From Myxococcota bacterium (GTDB lineage Bacteria; Myxococcota_A; UBA796), in the NCBI GenBank assembly GCA_029251165.1, contig JAQXDW010000016.1, positions 62,001 through 126,000 on the forward strand: 64,000 nt of DNA, given 5' to 3'. Both the position numbers and the translations under genes were made by a program. The notes below the pieces were generated by a model that saw nothing but the letters and a program-made list of their open reading frames with translations, was not told the DNA's origin and did not search any database. Shown here one piece after another: positions 1 through 8,934 of the stretch. Position 1 is the first letter of the stretch; every line of letters starts with the position of its first letter.

Positions 1-740
1 TCCTCGCCGGCATGGAGCCCAGAGCCCATCACCGAGACGAACAGGGTGGCGCTGAGGGGGTCAGAGGTGGTGACGGTGAGGACCTCGCTGCTGGAGTGGA
101 CGTCCTCTGGAGTGTAGTGAAGCGTGACGTCGTGCTGGCCACCGGGTGCAATGCTCCAGGGCAGCATGACCGAAGCGTCGAGCGCAAACGGAGCGGGGAG
201 CTGAAGGTCGGTGACCGCGAGGTCTTCGGTCCCGATGTTGGCAACCGAGAGGGCGCTCGAAGCCTCACACCCGACCATGACCGCCCCAAAGGAGAAGTCC
301 TCGGGCGTCACGGACACCTCCGGAGCGAGGCCAGTCCCAGACAGCGAGATGGTGAGCTCCGCAGTCGAGAGAGAGTCCGTGAACAACACGAGGCTGTCAG
401 AGAAGAGGGCGTTGTGGGTGGGGGTGAAGGTCACCGAGATCGTCAGCACCCCACCAGGTGCGATGGTCGTGGAGGAGAACGAGCGGCTGAAGGTGTCGCT
501 GGAGGTGACCAGGTTGTTGATCTCTACCGAGCCGGTTCCCGGGTTGCTGCAAGAGAGCGTGAGGGTCTCTGAGGCCGCCTCGGTCACGCTCAGCGCGCTG
601 AACTCAAGCGCTGAGGCATCGCACTCCAGGCGCGGCGGTCCGACGAGGACATCCGCAGCCTCATCGAGCTGAGCGGGGACCTCTCGGAGGAAGATGTCGT
701 TGAGGGATGTACAAGACAGCAACAGCATCATGCCAGTCAT
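1..740 (-). CDS. Choice-of-anchor D (ASH/Hydin-type) lipoprotein, 3' end cut by window start
   Basis: Read on the minus strand, an open frame of 246 codons starts at ATG 740 and runs off the window start without a stop. The N-terminus has a very short hydrophobic stretch ending in LLLSC, a lipobox, so export and lipidation are likely. Two beta-sandwich repeats of the ASH/choice-of-anchor D kind follow, with phrases typical of that family: NPGTGSVEI, IAPGGVLTISVTFTP, DFSFGAVMVG and GTEDLAVTDL. Such domains are binding or scaffold modules and no enzyme is implied. In-frame ATGs at 731 and 728 are alternative starts. The gene diverges from the cytochrome/DUF1501 pair. The protein at 55688 carries the same repeats. 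Role unknown. Confidence 0.75.
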   Translation of the reverse strand, partial: MTGMMLLLSCTSLNDIFLREVPAQLDEAADVLVGPPRLECDASALEFSALSVTEAASETLTLSCSNPGTGSVEINNLVTSSDTFSRSFSSTTIAPGGVLTISVTFTPTHNALFSDSLVLFTDSLSTAELTISLSGTGLAPEVSVTPEDFSFGAVMVGCEASSALSVANIGTEDLAVTDLQLPAPFALDASVMLPWSIAPGGQHDVTLHYTPEDVHSSSEVLTVTTSDPLSATLFVSVMGSGLHAGE

Positions 741-890
741 AAGTGCTCCGGAATTACGGATAATATCGTCACGTCACCGATGGTTATTTCACGCCAGACG
801 ACGATCTCTGTCGCAGCAACCTGATGCCTCTGAGTGGATGGCATCCACACGGGTTAGACTGTATCTATTCCTCTGACCGTGAGCTTGCCC

Positions 891-2555
891 ATGACCTCAT
901 CGAGGCTGACCGTGGCACTCCCCATGGCACTCGCGCTGAGCGTGTTCGCAGGCTGCGCGGGCGGCTCTCCAGATCCGATCGAAGACACCGCCAGTGTCGA
1001 TGCCGGCGTCACCCCGCTCTCCTCCCCGCGGCTGCTGCGTCGGATGAGCCTCGATCTCCGGGGAACGCTCCCGACCATCGCGGAGCTCGATGCCGTCGAG
1101 GCTGACCCAAGCCAGCTCGATGGCTTCCGCGATGCCTTCCTCGACGATCCCCGGCTCGAGGAGCGCCTGGTGTCGCTGCTCGGGGAGTGGTTCCTCACCC
1201 GGCTCGATCAGTTCCAGGTCGTCTACTACGACTACGGCTTTGATGAGCCCGAGGCGTGTGGGTTCAACCGCTCGGTCGGACAGGAGCCGCTCCGGCTGGC
1301 TGCACACCTTGCGGTCACCGATGCCCCCTGGTCTGAGCTGGTCACCGCCGACTACACCATGGCCGACGAGACCCTGCTGAGCGTCTGGCCCCTGGACACC
1401 GCAGAAGATCCCGCGGCGAGCAGCAGCGGCTGGGTCGAGTCTCGCTACACCGACAACCGACCGCCGGTCGGCATCCTGGCCGGCAACGGACTGTGGTGGC
1501 GCTACGTGACCAGCGTAAGCAACGCCAACCGCTCTCGAGCCGCTGTGATCAGCAACCTGCTGCTCTGCACGGATCTCATCGGCCGACCGGTCAGCTTCTC
1601 GACCAGTCCCTCCCTCGCAGATGAAGACGGCATCGCCAGCGCGCTCAAGGAAAACGAAGCCTGTGTGGGCTGCCACTCCGTCGTCGATCCGCTCGCTGCT
1701 GCGCTGTTCGGCTTCTACCCTGCCATCGACTACAACCCAGAAGAGCTCGGCTACTACCACCCCGAGCGAGAGCTGATCTATCGGGACATCCTCGACGTGG
1801 AGATGGCCTTCTTCGGACAGCCGGTCAGCAGCCTCGCCCAGCTGGGCCTGGTGATCGCCAGCGACTCTCGCTACTCCCGCTGTGCCGCACAGAACCTCGC
1901 GACCGTCATGTGGCGTCGGCCAGTCCAGCGCGAGGACTTCGACACCATCACCACCCTCGACGATGCCTTCATCGACGGCGACCTCACGATCCGGCCGCTG
2001 CTCGCCGCGATCACCGACACGGCCACCTACCGGGCCGGTGCGGTCACCGCTGAAGCCGCTGAGCACGAGAACACTGCCCGCCTGATCGCACCGGACCTGC
2101 TCGCAGCTGCCATCGAAGACCTCACCGGCTTCTCCTGGACCTACGACTCCTGCGATCAGCTGGACAACGACGCCGAGGGCTATCGCGTCCTGGCTGGAGG
2201 CGTCGACGGCAACAAGGTCACCGCGCCCCAGCAGGATCCCGGACTGACGTGGGCACTGGTCACCGAGCGGGTCGCCCAGGCTGCCGCAGACACCGTCGTC
2301 GAGGCTGATCTGCTCAGCGGCGGAACGCGGCTGCTGGATCGGGTCAGCACAGACAGCCGGCCTGGAGACGATGCCTTCACCGAGCAGCTCGATGACCTCC
2401 ACTGGCGGCTCCATGCCCAGCGGCTCTCCGACGCCGAGCGGGCAGACCAGGAGGCCCTGTGGGAGGCCGTCCTGTCCATCTCCTCCGACCCGGCTACGGC
2501 CTGGTCTGCCGTGCTGACCGCTCAGCTTCGGGATCCGGAATTCGTGAGCTACTGA
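891..2555 (+). CDS. Lipoprotein c-type cytochrome-like protein with DUF1549/DUF1588-like regions
   Basis: Predicted 554 aa. The ATG at 891 gives a signal peptide ending in VFAGC, a lipobox; a GTG at 879 would add four residues, and neither start has a clear ribosome site. After the signal, LLRRMSLDLRGTLPTIAEL resembles the DUF1549 opening common in planctomycete and myxobacterial proteins. One CxxCH heme-c motif is visible (C258, C261, H262) in the phrase ACVGCHSVVDPL, as in PSCyt/DUF1588-type proteins; a DUF1585-like stretch (ATVMWRRPVQREDF) follows. It is four bases upstream of a Tat-exported DUF1501 protein. Genes of these two types are a recurrent pair. Their substrate is not known from sequence; an extracytoplasmic redox or degradative role is inference. 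Confidence 0.8.
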   Translation: MTSSRLTVALPMALALSVFAGCAGGSPDPIEDTASVDAGVTPLSSPRLLRRMSLDLRGTLPTIAELDAVEADPSQLDGFRDAFLDDPRLEERLVSLLGEWFLTRLDQFQVVYYDYGFDEPEACGFNRSVGQEPLRLAAHLAVTDAPWSELVTADYTMADETLLSVWPLDTAEDPAASSSGWVESRYTDNRPPVGILAGNGLWWRYVTSVSNANRSRAAVISNLLLCTDLIGRPVSFSTSPSLADEDGIASALKENEACVGCHSVVDPLAAALFGFYPAIDYNPEELGYYHPERELIYRDILDVEMAFFGQPVSSLAQLGLVIASDSRYSRCAAQNLATVMWRRPVQREDFDTITTLDDAFIDGDLTIRPLLAAITDTATYRAGAVTAEAAEHENTARLIAPDLLAAAIEDLTGFSWTYDSCDQLDNDAEGYRVLAGGVDGNKVTAPQQDPGLTWALVTERVAQAAADTVVEADLLSGGTRLLDRVSTDSRPGDDAFTEQLDDLHWRLHAQRLSDAERADQEALWEAVLSISSDPATAWSAVLTAQLRDPEFVSY

Positions 2556-2559
2556 ACCC

Positions 2560-3840
2560 ATGACGAACCTCAGCCGACGCCGCTTCCTCTCTCGTGCGCT
2601 CTCTGCGACAGCCGCCTCTGGACTCATCCTCCCGGGGCTCTCCGCCGCCAGCGTCGGCGACAGCGAGCGAAAATTCTTGTTCGTGCTCGCCTCTGGTGGC
2701 TGGGACACCAGCTACCTGTTCACGCCAGCCTTCGACAACCCCAGCGTCGACACCGAGCTCGACGCCACCATCGCCGAGATCGACGGCCTGACCTTCGTCG
2801 ACTCCGAGAAGCGTCCGTCAGTCCGGACCTTCTTCGAGGACTACGCGCACCGGGCCTGCATCATCAACGGCATCGAGGTCCGCAGCGTCACGCACGAGCG
2901 CTGCGAGCAGCTCCTGATGACGGGGACCGTCGGCAGCGCCGATGACTGGCCCTCGATCATCGCCGCGCAGTCTCAGCACACCCGCCTGATGCCCCACCTC
3001 GTGGTCTACGGCAGCGCCTACACCAACCGCTACACCAACGGCGTCGTGCGCATCGGCAGCAACGGTCAGCTCCCGGATCTCCTCGACGGCACGGCCCTGA
3101 TTCGCTCCAACATCCCCACCCCGCGGGTCTCTGGCGAGGTCGATGCCGCGGTCGATGCATACGTCCGACAGCGCGCCGCGGCCCTCTCCGCCGCAGCCGG
3201 GGATCCCGGACGCCTCAGCGCCGGCTACGGGGCCGCGCTGGAGAACCTCGCCGGCCTGGAGCAGCTCGCCTCTTCCCTGACCCTCGACCCTGTCGATGCC
3301 GGCTGCGAGCGAGACCTCGCCTCCGATGGTGCCAGCGTGCTGGAGTGCTTCGCCGCCGGGCTGTCGCGCTGCGGGATGATTCAGTTCGACGGCTGGTGCG
3401 GCGAGCGATGGGACACCCACTCTGGCAACGACAAGCAGGGCATTCACTACCAGCAGCTCTTCAGCTACCTCGAGCGGCTGATGGCCGATCTGGACTCTCG
3501 GACCGGCTCCAGCGGTGCGCCGCTGTCTGAGGAGGTGACCGTGGTCGTCCTCTCGGAGATGGGTCGCCACCCGCAGCTGAACTTCTCCGGTGGCAAGGAC
3601 CACTGGACCTACACCTCCGCGATGCTCCTCGGCGCTGGCGTGGCCGGCGGTCAGGTCATCGGAGAGATGGACAGCACCTACCAGGGCTCGCCCATCGACC
3701 TCGCCAGCGGCGCGGTCACCAGCTCCGGAACCGACCTGCTCCCCACCACGCTCGGCGCGACCCTGCTGGCCATGGCCGACATCGATCCTGGCGACCACCT
3801 CACCGATGGCTCTCAGCCAATCACCGCCGCGATGGCGTGA
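2560..3840 (+). CDS. DUF1501 family protein, Tat-exported
   Basis: 426 aa. It opens with a twin-arginine signal (SRRRFLSRALSATAASG) and then KFLFVLASGGWDTSYLF, the usual DUF1501 start in which an FGGWDxH-like motif marks a sulfatase/alkaline-phosphatase-like fold. A WDTHSGND motif lies near residue 285 and the phrase VVLSEMGRHPQLN near 330, both typical of the family. It follows the heme lipoprotein by four bases and is surely co-transcribed. The family is abundant in Planctomycetes and Myxococcota and is proposed to be periplasmic, but no substrate is established. The end is convergent with the next gene, three bases away. Confidence 0.85.
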   Translation: MTNLSRRRFLSRALSATAASGLILPGLSAASVGDSERKFLFVLASGGWDTSYLFTPAFDNPSVDTELDATIAEIDGLTFVDSEKRPSVRTFFEDYAHRACIINGIEVRSVTHERCEQLLMTGTVGSADDWPSIIAAQSQHTRLMPHLVVYGSAYTNRYTNGVVRIGSNGQLPDLLDGTALIRSNIPTPRVSGEVDAAVDAYVRQRAAALSAAAGDPGRLSAGYGAALENLAGLEQLASSLTLDPVDAGCERDLASDGASVLECFAAGLSRCGMIQFDGWCGERWDTHSGNDKQGIHYQQLFSYLERLMADLDSRTGSSGAPLSEEVTVVVLSEMGRHPQLNFSGGKDHWTYTSAMLLGAGVAGGQVIGEMDSTYQGSPIDLASGAVTSSGTDLLPTTLGATLLAMADIDPGDHLTDGSQPITAAMA

Positions 3841-3843
3841 GCC

Positions 3844-4707
3844 TCAGCGCGACAGCGCGTCGCTCATCGTCTGTCGCAGGGCATCTGGTGCGAAGCAGAA
3901 GGCGTCCTCGACCACCTCACCAGAGAAGGTGAGCGTCCCGCAGACGGTGCAGTCTCCCGGATAGGTCAGCCGATACCAGCCCCCGCTGGGGTCAAGGATC
4001 GAGAGGGTTCCGGCGGGGAAGATTCCGGCGCAGCCTTCTCCAGTGAGCTGGAAGTCGTCGAAGTGTACGGCCTGGTCTCCGATGGCGAGGCCACCCCGGA
4101 CGCCAGCAAACCCCAGCAGGTCGTCGTCTCCAAACCGAATCCCGGTGTACTCCAGCCAGGCGCTGGTGCCAGCATCGAGCCAGTCCAGCCCGAAGTCGGC
4201 TGAATTCCAGCTCCCGTTCAGCTCACCGAACCACTCGGAGCGGTCGTCGAAGTGACGGAGGTCGTGGATCCAGTGCCCGCCGACCGCGAGGCGACGCCCC
4301 TCGGTGCCGAGGATCTCCATGTCTCCAAATTGGACAAAGGTCTCAAACGAGGAGTAGTCGTCGGTCTTGGCGGTGTACCAGTAGCCGCCGATGCCGCTGT
4401 ACCACCAGCCGCTCTCCGAGGCACAGCCCAGCTTCGCGGACTTCAGCCAGTTGTCGCCGCCGGGACAGAAGTCGTCGCCCTCGGCGAACACGTCCTCGAA
4501 GACCCCGATCATCTGACGGGGCCCCGGGAAGCCAGCCTCCAGGAAGGCGCTCAGCTCTTCAGACATCTCCTGGACAGACCACACCGCCTCCAGGTTGGTT
4601 GTCGGGACCGCGCCATCGAGGCCGGTGTCAACATCCTCCACCGTGTCGGGGTTGGGATCGGGTGTGCATGCCAGGAAGAAGAAGAGCATCACAAGAAGTA
4701 TAGCCAC
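3844..4707 (-). CDS. Secreted lipoprotein of unknown function
   Basis: Predicted 287 aa from a GTG at 4707, chosen because AGGGGG lies at proper spacing upstream; the ATG at 4689 would leave a signal peptide too short to be convincing. The N-terminus (AILLVMLFFFLAC) is a lipoprotein signal and is followed by an acidic, Pro/Asp/Thr-rich spacer. The mature part is rich in Trp, Tyr and Gly, with several Cys (CPGGDNW, KLGCASESGW and, near the end, GDCTVCG), and looks like an all-beta extracellular domain. No family recognised. It diverges from the PTPS-like gene across 60 bp. Confidence 0.65.
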   Translation of the reverse strand: MAILLVMLFFFLACTPDPNPDTVEDVDTGLDGAVPTTNLEAVWSVQEMSEELSAFLEAGFPGPRQMIGVFEDVFAEGDDFCPGGDNWLKSAKLGCASESGWWYSGIGGYWYTAKTDDYSSFETFVQFGDMEILGTEGRRLAVGGHWIHDLRHFDDRSEWFGELNGSWNSADFGLDWLDAGTSAWLEYTGIRFGDDDLLGFAGVRGGLAIGDQAVHFDDFQLTGEGCAGIFPAGTLSILDPSGGWYRLTYPGDCTVCGTLTFSGEVVEDAFCFAPDALRQTMSDALSR

Positions 4708-4767
4708 ATCATCCCCCTGCTCGTTGCAGTCTGAGCAACAAGCCGGTAGTCGAGAACCGGAGGTGGC

Positions 4768-5286
4768 ATGGACGGCCGACTGACGACAATTGAGCTCTTC
4801 AAGGAGAACCAGAAGTTCTCTGCCGGGCACTTCACCATCTTCTCGGCCACCAATCGAGAGAACCTGCACGGCCACAATTTCACCATCTATGTCGCGCTGA
4901 CCGGCGTCGTCGGCCCCAACGGGCTGATGGCAGACTATGGGCGCTTCAAGAAGCAGATCAGCGAGATGTGCGAGACCTGGAACGAGACGTTTATGCTCCC
5001 AGGCCGCTCTCCTTATCTCCGCATTGAGCAGACAGATGGCGGGGTCATCGCCCACTATGCTGATGAGAAGATCCCCTTCCTGGCGCGGGACATCACCGTG
5101 CTGCCCGTGAGCAACGTCACCATCGAGGAGCTCGCCCGGCTGTTCGGAGAGCGGCTCACCGCTGACCCCGAGACCCTCGCCCAGCTCGCGGTCGTCGGGG
5201 TCGAGGTCAAGTGCGCCTCAGGCCCCGGGCAGTGGGCGTGCTGGCGCTGGAGCGCTGCGACATCCCCCACCGAGGAGAGACCATGA
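4768..5286 (+). CDS. 6-pyruvoyl-tetrahydropterin synthase/QueD family protein with altered active site
   Basis: 172 aa. The fold is recognised by the zinc-binding His triad: H21 in FSAGH, and H34 and H36 in LHGHN. It also has DYGRFK (D56) and VSNVTIEEL where the family has the PTSEN-like stretch. Several positions are not canonical. The catalytic Cys of CxxxHGH is absent and RENLHGH is present, closer to the Glu-type PTPS-III proteins. The usual LDH dyad reads WNETF. The pterin-anchoring Glu of the C-terminal VxVxE strand reads VEVKC. A strong ribosome site (GGAGG) precedes ATG 4768. It overlaps the SDR gene by ATGA and lies beside phenylalanine hydroxylase, so a biopterin role is the obvious hypothesis. 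A folate or deazapurine role, or altered chemistry, remains possible. Confidence 0.8.
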   Translation: MDGRLTTIELFKENQKFSAGHFTIFSATNRENLHGHNFTIYVALTGVVGPNGLMADYGRFKKQISEMCETWNETFMLPGRSPYLRIEQTDGGVIAHYADEKIPFLARDITVLPVSNVTIEELARLFGERLTADPETLAQLAVVGVEVKCASGPGQWACWRWSAATSPTEERP

Positions 5287-5987
5287 GCCGTACCGCACTG
5301 ATCACGGGAGCAAGCCAGGGAATCGGCCGGGCCTGCGCCGTCGCCCTCTCCGAGGCTGGCTGGCAGGTGCTGACCATGTCGCGGAAGCCCTGCACCGTGC
5401 CTGGGGTGACCCACCTCAGCATCGACCTCACCACCCCGGAGGCCCCGGACACCGTGGCAGCGTTCGTGGCGGAGAACACTCCAGACACCAGCGTGCTCTC
5501 GGTCGTTCACAACGCCGCGATGCTCATCCCAGATGCCTCGACCGCGATCGATGCAGACATCCTGCGGCAGACCTTGGAGCTGAACGTGGTGGCGCCGGCC
5601 TGGATCAACCGCATCCTGGTCCCTCGGATGGCACCGGGCTCCAGCATCCTCTACATCGGCTCTACCCTCTCGGAGAAGGCCGTCGCTGGTGTGGCCTCGT
5701 ATGTCACCTCCAAGCACGCGGTCGCCGGGCTGATGCGCTCGACCTGCCAGGATCTCGCCGGCACCGGCATCCACACGGCGTGCATCTGTCCCGGCTTCAC
5801 CGCCACCGAGATGCTGCGGACCCGCGCCGGCAACAGCGACGAGGTCCTCACCTCGCTGGGCAAGATGTCGACCTTCGGCCGCCTCATCGAGCCCGCAGAG
5901 ATCGCCGCGGTGGTCTCCATGGCCGCCGAGCAGCCGGTCATCAACGGCGCGATGATTCACGCAAACCTCGGCCAGGTCGAGCACTGA
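5283..5987 (+). CDS. Short-chain dehydrogenase/reductase (possible sepiapterin-reductase-like role)
   Basis: 234 aa from ATG 5283, which overlaps the stop of the PTPS-like gene (ATGA), with GGAGAGA upstream; translational coupling is likely. A classical SDR: TGASQGIG nucleotide-binding motif at residues 8-15, HNAA in place of NNAG, a catalytic Ser in the GSTLS region, and YVTSK (Tyr-x3-Lys). CPGFTATEM follows, as in NAD(P)H-dependent reductases. The family alone does not give the substrate. Its position between a PTPS-like gene and a pterin-dependent phenylalanine hydroxylase suggests a pterin side-chain (sepiapterin-type) or dihydropteridine reductase; this is inference from context. Confidence 0.85.
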   Translation: MSRTALITGASQGIGRACAVALSEAGWQVLTMSRKPCTVPGVTHLSIDLTTPEAPDTVAAFVAENTPDTSVLSVVHNAAMLIPDASTAIDADILRQTLELNVVAPAWINRILVPRMAPGSSILYIGSTLSEKAVAGVASYVTSKHAVAGLMRSTCQDLAGTGIHTACICPGFTATEMLRTRAGNSDEVLTSLGKMSTFGRLIEPAEIAAVVSMAAEQPVINGAMIHANLGQVEH

Positions 5988-5997
5988 GGCCCCGCGC

Positions 5998-6849
5998 TCA
6001 GGCCCGCCAGCCCCCGGAGCGGACCCACCGGGTCACGTCGACCAGCATCCGCGTGAACGACGGGGCGACAAACAGGGTCGACTGAAACGCGGTCGGGTCG
6101 TAGGGCGTCTGCGCGATGGTGTTGAGGTTCCAGTCGGCCAGGGTCGGTCCGCAGTCGAAGCCGGCCAGCTCCCCGCAGCTGCTCAGCAGGCCAGCCCCGA
6201 AGGCCTTCAGCGCCCCGCGCTCCTCCACCACACCGAATTCCAGGGTGTACCAGTACACCCGCTCCAGCCGCTGCATCTCGGCATCGCTGGCGACCGCTGC
6301 GGCGAGTCCGAGCAGGCGGTTGAGCTCCGCAATACCGGGGTGGATGAGGGTGGCGACGTGCCCGGTCAGCTCGTGGACCACGTCAGGCTCGGGGGTGTAC
6401 AGCGGGCGGGAGTGGTGGCGGATGTACTGGGTAGAGAGGAACACCCGCTGGCCGAGGTAGCGGAGGAACACCCGGGCGCTGACCAGCCCGGCGACCGGCT
6501 CCATGCGAAACCCTGCGGCCTCCATGAGCTGCGGGTTGAGGGTGGCGAGCTGGGGAATGTGGTCTCGAGGAAGCGGGACCACCTGCTGAAGCTCCAGCAG
6601 CTCCGTGCAGATCCGATCGGTGTGCAGCGGAGCGAGCTGCTGCCAGATGTGCCGCCAGACCGCATGCTCCTGCTCGGTGTAGGGCGCCTCGGGGACCGGC
6701 TGACCGGTCCGATAGTCCAGGGCGATCTGGGCGATGATGTCTCGGCGACGACGGTAGACGTCGTCCTGAAACCCGGGGTGATTCGGATCGAGCGCGACGA
6801 GGTTGTCGCGTCCGCCGGCGTGCTGGGTGAGGTGGGGGAGTCCATCCAT
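5998..6849 (-). CDS. phhA: Phenylalanine-4-hydroxylase (pterin-dependent aromatic amino acid hydroxylase)
   Basis: 283 aa from ATG 6849. It converts phenylalanine to tyrosine using O2, tetrahydropterin and non-heme iron. The 2-His-1-Glu iron site is visible: H159 and H164 in PDVVHELTGHV, and E204 in YWYTLEFGVVEE. Length matches bacterial single-domain PhhA; there is no regulatory ACT domain. The gene is convergent with the PTPS-SDR pair, ten bases from the SDR stop, so the three are likely one functional group though transcribed from two sides. A pterin-4a-carbinolamine dehydratase (PhhB) is not seen in the window. The ribosome site is weak (GAAAG). Confidence 0.92.
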   Translation of the reverse strand: MDGLPHLTQHAGGRDNLVALDPNHPGFQDDVYRRRRDIIAQIALDYRTGQPVPEAPYTEQEHAVWRHIWQQLAPLHTDRICTELLELQQVVPLPRDHIPQLATLNPQLMEAAGFRMEPVAGLVSARVFLRYLGQRVFLSTQYIRHHSRPLYTPEPDVVHELTGHVATLIHPGIAELNRLLGLAAAVASDAEMQRLERVYWYTLEFGVVEERGALKAFGAGLLSSCGELAGFDCGPTLADWNLNTIAQTPYDPTAFQSTLFVAPSFTRMLVDVTRWVRSGGWRA

Positions 6850-7059
6850 GCTTTCACTGTATGAGAGAAGGATCCCAGTGTCTCGGGGAGTCTCACACCG
6901 CGTGACCCTGTGAGCAGAGATTTGCGCCCGATCTGAGGACCCGCGTCGCATCGCCTGCCGTGAGGTGGCACTCGAAAGGGAGACCGCCCTCCGCGCTGGA
7001 ATCTCCCCACCGACCCGCCGGCTCGCTCCTGGCGGCTCTGAGCAGGGTTCGTCGACATC

Positions 7060-7468
7060 ATGGCGGCTCTGATCAGCAGCGGCGGAGCATCATCGCCGGC
7101 AGGAAGAGCCTCCCTGTCTACCCCTTCAGCCCATGGAATCGTAAGCGGCTTCATTCTCGGAAGACCAGATCCCCGTGGCTCTTCGTCGGAGCCGACGGCA
7201 CGCTGCTCACCCACAGCGACAAGGATTCGCAGAAGCGCTGGCCCCCTCCGACAGCCGCCTCGCAGAGCCCGCTCCCCTGGAGGAGGGTCACGCCTGGATG
7301 ATCGGGCTGTCCGACGGAAAGGTCTTCGCCACACCGCCGCTGCCGGAGGGTGTCGCCGTGCACAAGGCAACGGTCTCCAGCGACGGGAACGGTGGCGATC
7401 CGGATCCAGCGGGGCAGCCCACGGCTCTACGGCTTCGTGTCGTCAGCCGACCTCTTCCCACTCGCTGA
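7060..7468 (+). pseudogene. Possible frameshifted coding remnant, family unknown
   Basis: The stretch from 6850 to 7442 contains no intact gene. On the plus strand, three successive segments each look coding, with strongly biased third positions, but in different frames: about 7150-7225 (LFVGADGTLLTHSDKDS), about 7225-7390 (LEEGHAWMIGLSDGKVF and VAVHKATVSSDGNG), and about 7390-7460 ([20 protein letters not shown]). The first and third are in the same frame and the middle one is shifted, as expected from two compensating indels. The end runs into the 3' part of the opposite-strand AAA gene. It may be a decayed gene or a sequencing/assembly error; no family recognised. The limits are approximate. 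Confidence 0.3.
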
Positions 7469-8930
7469 AGAAGTCAATGCGGCGGCGGTCGGTGCTCGCC
7501 GGACGTGCTCGAGGCCGAGCCCACTCGCGGAGGTCCTTGAGGTGGTCGTCCATGGTGACCGCCAGGGGAATCATCTCGCGGCCGGTGTCGATGAGATCCT
7601 CGCTGCGCAGCTCACGGCTCTGAGCGAACGCTGAGAACAGCGCCGAGATGACGACCTGCTCCAGCTCAGCGCCAGAGAACCGCTCGGTCTCCTCGGCGAC
7701 CTCGGTGAGATCGTAGGTGGCCGGGTTGCGCCCGTGGCGGCGGAGCTGGATGTCCAGGATCTGGAGGCGCTCGTGGATGTTGGGCAGATCGACGAAGAAG
7801 ATCTCATCGAAGCGGCCCTTCCGCAGCAGCTCCGGCGGCAACATGCGGACCTCGTTGGCGGTGGCAACGACGAACACCGGCTTCTTCTTCTCTTGCATCC
7901 AGGTCAGGAAGTAGCCAAACGCCTCTCCGCCACCGCCCTCTTTGTTGAGAAAGCCCTTCTCCAGCTCATCGATCCACAGCACCGCCGGCGCGAGACTCTC
8001 GGCGATGCGGACCGTCTCTCGGAGGGACTCTTCCTCTCGGCCCGACGAGGAGAACACCGCCGCGACGTCCAGTCGCAGCAGCGGCATCTTCCACATCCCA
8101 GCGACCGCCTTGGCCATCAGCGACTTTCCGCAGCCCTGGACGCCGAGCAAGAACAGCCCTCGGGGCTCAGGGAGACCGAATTGTCGGGCGTCCTGCGAGA
8201 ACGCCAACGCCCGCTGCCGGAGCCAGTCCTTGAGGTTGTCCATGCCGCCGACTGAGGCCATGCCGGTGCTGGCGTCCCAGAACTCCAGGAACCGACTGCG
8301 ACGGATCGCCTGGCGCTTCTCCTGGATCTGCAGGGAAAGATCGTCCTCAGAGAACCGACCGCCGCCGAGCAGGATGCGCGCATACAGTCGCTTGATCTCA
8401 TCCTCCGTCAGCCCCAGCGCACCCTTGACGAACCGCTCAAACCGAGCCGGTGAGATCCGAATCTTCTGGCTCTTGCACAGCACCGAGAGCAGCCGGGAGA
8501 CCTCCTCGCGCCCAGGAAGCGGGAAGTCGAGCACGGTGATCATCTTCTCAAGCTCGACTGGCACGACAAGCTGAGGGCCGACGATGAGGATGCTCTGGCC
8601 ACGGGGGCCGACGAGCTGCGCGAGGTCCTTGAGGCGACGCAGGATTGTCGGCTCATTGAGGAAGGGGTGGAGGTCGTAGAGAACAAACAGCCCAGGCCGA
8701 GTGATGTTGCTCAGCCGCTTGAGGGTGGAGGCCGCATCGGCGCTGCGCTCATCGGCTGTGCCCTCCGGTCCGGTGAGTCCGGTGGTGCAGCGCCACTCAT
8801 ACAGGCCGCGCCCCTCCTGCTCAGAGAGCTTCTCCAGCGCGCGACGGATCCGCTGCTCTTCATGGGTCAGGAGATAGAGGATGGGGTAGCGGGCCTGAAT
8901 GTAGGCCTTAATCTGAGCGATGGTCTGCAC
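7443..8930 (-). CDS. AAA+ ATPase, Ycf46-like
   Basis: 495 aa. The N-terminal half (to about residue 230) resembles the degenerate AAA-like domain of Ycf46 proteins ([22 protein letters not shown]). The C-terminal half is an active AAA+ module: Walker A GVQGCGKS, Walker [10 protein letters not shown], sensor-1 ATAN, and the GRFDE arginine-finger motif in [16 protein letters not shown], followed by an alpha-helical lid ([10 protein letters not shown]). Ycf46 homologues are known in chloroplasts, cyanobacteria and other bacteria; their client process is unresolved, with a link to inorganic carbon use proposed in cyanobacteria. The start is GTG 8930, four bases after the upstream membrane-protein stop, with AGAGG directly adjacent, so a co-transcribed unit is likely. 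Confidence 0.9.
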   Translation of the reverse strand: MQTIAQIKAYIQARYPILYLLTHEEQRIRRALEKLSEQEGRGLYEWRCTTGLTGPEGTADERSADAASTLKRLSNITRPGLFVLYDLHPFLNEPTILRRLKDLAQLVGPRGQSILIVGPQLVVPVELEKMITVLDFPLPGREEVSRLLSVLCKSQKIRISPARFERFVKGALGLTEDEIKRLYARILLGGGRFSEDDLSLQIQEKRQAIRRSRFLEFWDASTGMASVGGMDNLKDWLRQRALAFSQDARQFGLPEPRGLFLLGVQGCGKSLMAKAVAGMWKMPLLRLDVAAVFSSSGREEESLRETVRIAESLAPAVLWIDELEKGFLNKEGGGGEAFGYFLTWMQEKKKPVFVVATANEVRMLPPELLRKGRFDEIFFVDLPNIHERLQILDIQLRRHGRNPATYDLTEVAEETERFSGAELEQVVISALFSAFAQSRELRSEDLIDTGREMIPLAVTMDDHLKDLREWARPRARPASTDRRRIDFFSEWEEVG

Positions 8931-8934
8931 CCTC

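Noticed and set aside
897-2708. Open frame of 603 codons on the minus strand opposite the cytochrome lipoprotein
   Set aside because: It mirrors the codon periodicity of the plus-strand gene, has an Asp/Glu/Arg/Gly-rich composition without motifs or signal, and lacks a ribosome site. GC-rich antisense frames of this type are common here.
4723-4739. GTTGC-N7-GCAAC inverted repeat in the divergent region before the PTPS-like gene
   Set aside because: Arms of five bases are expected by chance at this rate, and the site does not match a known phenylalanine or pterin regulator box.
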